DNA from: Alphaproteobacteria bacterium
GTDB taxonomy: Bacteria > Pseudomonadota > Alphaproteobacteria > Rhodobacterales > Rhodobacteraceae
DNA length: 8,353 bases
Assembly (NCBI GenBank): GCA_030425945.1
Contig: JAUHZL010000112.1
Span: 1-8,353, forward strand
Direction of reading: 5' to 3'
This document shows positions 6,073 to 8,353 of the stretch, in pieces. A model generated the notes under the pieces. It was not told the DNA's origin. It ran no database searches and saw only the letters and a program-made list of their open reading frames with translations. A program made the translations under genes and the position numbers. Numbering within the stretch: position 1 is the first letter of the stretch; each line of letters starts with the position of its first letter.

Positions 6073-6096
6073 CACTGTGTTGAACACAGTGTTTTT
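6073..6096. repeat. 19-nt perfect palindrome CACTGTGTT-G-AACACAGTG with T5 tail
   Basis: The arms 6073-6081 and 6083-6091 are exact inverted repeats around a single G, and TTTTT follows at 6092-6096. As DNA it looks like an operator or a two-fold recombinase or regulator site. As RNA it would form an 8-bp stem with a TGA loop and a T-run, so it could also be a weak terminator on the plus strand. Its right arm carries the first of the AACAC motifs repeated downstream. Confidence 0.6.
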
Positions 6097-6170
6097 GATG
6101 GCTGTTGAGAACACTGTGGTTGCCAACACATTGGTTGAACACAGGTTTCAGATCGCGATCCGCAACACAG
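6080..6170 (+). repeat. five AACAC(A/T) motifs upstream of the integrase
   Basis: AACACA or AACACT begins at 6083, 6110, 6125, 6138 and 6164, all on the plus strand, with spacings of 27, 15, 13 and 26 bases. Two copies are in the context TTGAACACAG. Clusters of short same-orientation sites between the att core and an integrase gene are typical of arm-type Int sites or excisionase/repressor sites. The 10-bp palindrome GATCGCGATC (6151-6160) lies between the last two copies. The function is inferred from position. Confidence 0.55.
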
Positions 6171-6174
6171 CTCT

Positions 6175-7743
6175 ATGCCCAAGCTCAGCCCCAAGACTGT
6201 GACACTGCTGGACGGCGACCTGCGCTTATTCAAACGTGATCGCAGTAGAACCTGGCAAGCCGCCTTCAAAATCGATGGGCGTTGGGTTCGCATCACAACC
6301 AAGTGCAAGCAGCTGGAGGATGCCAAGCGTCGGGCACGTGAGCTGTACGTGGAATACCAGGTTCGGCAGAAGAACGGCTTGCCTGTGGTCAGCAAGCGGT
6401 TCGCAGACGTTGCTCGCATCGTGATTGCCGACATGGACCAGCAGCTGGCGGCGGGCGTGGGCAAGGCCAGCTGGCGCGACTACAAGATCGTGCTGGAGCG
6501 GTACCTGATCCCCTACTTCGGCGACCGGTTCGTCACCAGCATCAACTACGAGGAGCTTCAGCGTTTCGCGAAATGGCGCGAGGGGAAGATGGGCCATGAA
6601 CCCAGTGCCTCGACCTTGAACACGCATAACTCGGCGCTGAACCGTGTGTTCGATGAAGCAGTGGCACGGGGCTACATGAACCGCACCCATGTGCCTGTGC
6701 TGATCAACAAGGGCAGGGACAGCGAACGGCGCCCAGACTTTCGGCGTGAAGAATACCGTAAGATGCTGGCGCGACTGCCGAGCTGGGTCGATGAAGGCCG
6801 CGAGGGCAAGTCACGCGACATGCGGCACCTGCTGCGCGACTACGTGCTGATCCTCGCCAATACGGGCATACGGCATGGGACAGAGGCGCAGAACTTGCGT
6901 TGGAAGCACATTCACCTGTTTGTGGAACATGGGCTGACGTATCTGGAAATGCACGTTTCGGGCAAGACAGGGCCGCGTGATCTGATCTGTCGTGCTGGCA
7001 CCATCAACTATCTCAAGCGCATTCAAAGCCGCAGTCCTGACATTGCGGGTATGACGTTCGAGGATCTGATCCGTGCGCAGCTGGACGTGCCGGTGTTTCG
7101 CTTGCCGGACGGCACAGTCACGAAGAACCTGCGTCAGACCTTTCGCATACTGATGGAGGACACTGGGCTGCTCAAATGCCCGCGTACAGGGCAGCACAGA
7201 ACGCTGTACAGCTTCCGCCATACCTATGCGACGTTTGCCCTGCTGAACGACGGGATGGACGTGCACACGCTTGCTATGCAGATGGGCACCTCGATCCAGA
7301 TGATCGAGCGTCACTACAGCCACCTCACGCCGCGACTGCGTAAAGACATGCTCACGGGCAAGCGCTTCGAGCTGTCGGATGAAGAGTATCGACGGCAGTA
7401 TAACGTGCAATCCCACGCAGTGACTGACGAAGACTTGGGTGCAGCTGACCCCGATGCTGTCATCGAAGCTGATCTGCCGGACGAACCGGCATTTGATGCG
7501 TCCGAGGCCGCAGTCGATGAGGCTAACAATCAGGTGGTCATAGAACAGAAACCTCCGCTGAGCCCCGCCGAACGTGCCTTCGATCTGTTTGACGCGGGCA
7601 AGCTTGGGGAAGCTGGGCTGCTGGCGGCGGTTGGTGTGTCGCGTGACGGCTACGTGCCCAATGAAGCGATCACGCACCGAGCCTTGGACGCCGTGGAACA
7701 GGGTAGGCTGAGCGAAGACGGCTTGGTCAAGCTGTTGGGCTAG
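6175..7743 (+). CDS. tyrosine-type site-specific integrase with duplicated C-terminal extension
   Basis: A 522-residue phage/island integrase that would insert and excise the element at the adjacent tRNA. Order of domains: an N-terminal arm-binding-like segment (about 1-65), an alpha-helical core-binding domain (about 75-170), the catalytic domain (about 185-395) and an extra C-terminal region (400-522). Catalytic residues seen are Arg233 (TGIRHGTE), Lys264 (VSGKTG), Arg348 with His349 (YSFRHTYAT) and the nucleophile Tyr381 (ERHYSHL). The first box II His is Tyr345 and the later His/Trp position reads GTS, variations known in this integrase group. The extension starts acidic (about 416-455) and ends in two similar 20-residue segments, 468-487 and 503-522. 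The ATG at 6175 has no SD sequence, and repeats fill the upstream region. It converges with and overlaps the second recombinase by 4 bases. Confidence 0.93.
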   Translation: MPKLSPKTVTLLDGDLRLFKRDRSRTWQAAFKIDGRWVRITTKCKQLEDAKRRARELYVEYQVRQKNGLPVVSKRFADVARIVIADMDQQLAAGVGKASWRDYKIVLERYLIPYFGDRFVTSINYEELQRFAKWREGKMGHEPSASTLNTHNSALNRVFDEAVARGYMNRTHVPVLINKGRDSERRPDFRREEYRKMLARLPSWVDEGREGKSRDMRHLLRDYVLILANTGIRHGTEAQNLRWKHIHLFVEHGLTYLEMHVSGKTGPRDLICRAGTINYLKRIQSRSPDIAGMTFEDLIRAQLDVPVFRLPDGTVTKNLRQTFRILMEDTGLLKCPRTGQHRTLYSFRHTYATFALLNDGMDVHTLAMQMGTSIQMIERHYSHLTPRLRKDMLTGKRFELSDEEYRRQYNVQSHAVTDEDLGAADPDAVIEADLPDEPAFDASEAAVDEANNQVVIEQKPPLSPAERAFDLFDAGKLGEAGLLAAVGVSRDGYVPNEAITHRALDAVEQGRLSEDGLVKLLG

Positions 7744-8306
7744 AGCAGCTCTACCGCCGCACTGAGCTGCTCAGCATTCACATCGATGTAGCGTTGCGTG
7801 GTGCTGATATGGCTGTGCCCCGCGAGTTCGGCCAGCAAGCGCACACCCACGCCCTTGTTGGCCAGTCGTGTGATGTAGGTGCGTCTGCCTGAGTGACTGG
7901 AAGCGTCCTTGAGGCCCACCGCCTTGTAGATGACGAGGAACAGCTGGCACATCGTGTTGGCGGAGAAGTGACCGCCTTTCTGGCTCGCGAACAGAGGACT
8001 GCTGGGATCCTTCACCACCAAGCCTGCAGCATATTCCCCAAGCGCCCTGCGTAAGCGTTGGTTGAGGTACACGGTGCGGGTCTTGCCCCCCTTGCTCTGT
8101 GCAGCTGATAGAATGAACTGTGTGCGCACAGCGCCCGCGTCGTCGAACACGTCACCCTGTTTCAGTGCAGCGATTTCCTTGGCCCGTAGCCCCGCGTAGA
8201 AGCTGAACAGAATGATTGTTTCGTCACGAGTTGGATGACGACGACTGCGGCAATACTGTAGTACGCGGCGCAGTTGGGCTTCGTTCAGTGTCTGTGCTTG
8301 GCGCAT
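7740..8306 (-). CDS. compact tyrosine recombinase, catalytic domain only (FimB-like size)
   Basis: A 188-residue protein that begins almost directly with the catalytic domain of tyrosine recombinases and lacks the usual helical core-binding domain, like the short FimB/FimE invertases. All catalytic positions are present: Arg41 (YAGLRAKEI), Lys72 or Lys75 in the beta-hairpin SKGGKTR, His138 and Arg141 (HSGRRTYIT), His164 (LAGHSHIS) and the nucleophile Tyr173 (TTQRYIDV). It is therefore likely active rather than a remnant. It could be a resolvase or inversion enzyme, or a helper of the larger integrase. The ATG at 8306 is preceded by GGGGGA about 6 bases away, a modest ribosome binding site. 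It points toward the integrase, and one CTAG (7740-7743) provides both stop codons. Base composition matches the island rather than the backbone. Confidence 0.9.
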   Translation of the reverse strand: MRQAQTLNEAQLRRVLQYCRSRRHPTRDETIILFSFYAGLRAKEIAALKQGDVFDDAGAVRTQFILSAAQSKGGKTRTVYLNQRLRRALGEYAAGLVVKDPSSPLFASQKGGHFSANTMCQLFLVIYKAVGLKDASSHSGRRTYITRLANKGVGVRLLAELAGHSHISTTQRYIDVNAEQLSAAVELL

Positions 8307-8353
8307 CCAAAATCCCCCAAAAACCTCATGTTTTCATATGCTTGACTATAAAG
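8307..8353. promoter_or_regulatory. AT-rich start region of the compact recombinase gene
   Basis: These last 47 bases are AT-rich. On the minus strand TATAGT (8350-8345) could be a -10 element for the recombinase, with its -35 outside the window. On the plus strand TTGACT (8342-8347) could be the -35 of a rightward gene. Both readings overlap and neither can be completed here. Confidence 0.3.

Larger units (their letters stand above)
5966..8353. mobile_element. left end of an integrative element (genomic island or prophage) in tRNA-Met
   Basis: Everything right of the tRNA differs from the backbone. Base composition falls (33 of 60 G+C at 6181-6240 against 49 of 60 at 5701-5760, counted by hand). 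Codons such as TTA, AAA and CGT become common, and both genes encode tyrosine recombinases. The element continues past the right edge. No phage structural, conjugation or cargo gene is visible, so the type of element cannot be decided. Confidence 0.8.

Noticed and set aside
5960..6142. A 60-codon minus-strand frame that could be a small element gene such as an excisionase
   Set aside because: It ends inside the tRNA, crosses the palindrome and AACAC sites, lacks a ribosome binding site and shows no helix-turn-helix pattern.
6073..6170. CRISPR array
   Set aside because: The repeated unit is only about six bases with irregular 13-27 base spacing, far from CRISPR repeat-spacer geometry, and no cas gene is present.
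6811..7677. A 288-codon minus-strand frame inside the integrase gene
   Set aside because: It is antisense to the catalytic domain of a clear integrase and has no recognisable motif.

Overview
The window looks like a piece of chromosome from an alphaproteobacterium of the Rhodobacteraceae. The grounds are the very GC-rich coding sequence, the close packing of hemF, hemE and hemC, an alphaproteobacterial-type ClpS, and an elongator tRNA-Met with an encoded CCA. This assignment rests on protein and gene-order familiarity and no search was run. About the first 5.9 kb is ordinary host backbone. The last 2.4 kb is the left end of an integrated mobile element.

Backbone, left part (1-2682). The N-terminal part of a HAD-family hydrolase runs leftward off the window edge. 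Diverging from it is clpS, the adaptor of the ClpAP protease. It is followed by an RsmC-like rRNA N2-guanine methyltransferase and then by a short-chain dehydrogenase/reductase (SDR) whose Shine-Dalgarno (SD) overlaps the methyltransferase stop codon. clpS, the methyltransferase and the SDR may be one transcript. The SDR keeps its nucleotide-binding motif and active-site Ser/Tyr but has Ala where the catalytic Lys should be.

Backbone, heme part (2683-5888). Three tetrapyrrole genes lie together. hemF (oxygen-dependent coproporphyrinogen oxidase) runs rightward and hemE (uroporphyrinogen decarboxylase) leftward. The two converge on a GC-rich hairpin that may serve both as terminator. hemC (hydroxymethylbilane synthase) diverges from hemE across a relatively AT-rich, repeat-containing intergenic region. 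Together they supply the hydroxymethylbilane-forming step and the two steps from uroporphyrinogen III to protoporphyrinogen IX; hemD is not in the window.

Junction (5814-6174). After hemC come a perfect 9-bp inverted repeat, a tRNA promoter, tRNA-Met(CAU), and then an abrupt change to less GC-rich sequence. The tRNA 3' end is the likely attachment site of an integrative element. A non-coding stretch of about 210 bp between the tRNA and the integrase holds two terminator-like hairpins, a 19-nt palindrome and five copies of an AACAC motif, which are candidate integrase or regulator binding sites.

Element (6175-8353). A 522-residue tyrosine integrase points away from the tRNA. It has an unusual acidic C-terminal extension ending in two similar 20-residue segments. 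Opposing it is a 188-residue tyrosine recombinase that consists of a catalytic domain only. The two genes converge so tightly that a single CTAG holds both stop codons. The rest of the element lies outside the window, so its cargo cannot be judged.
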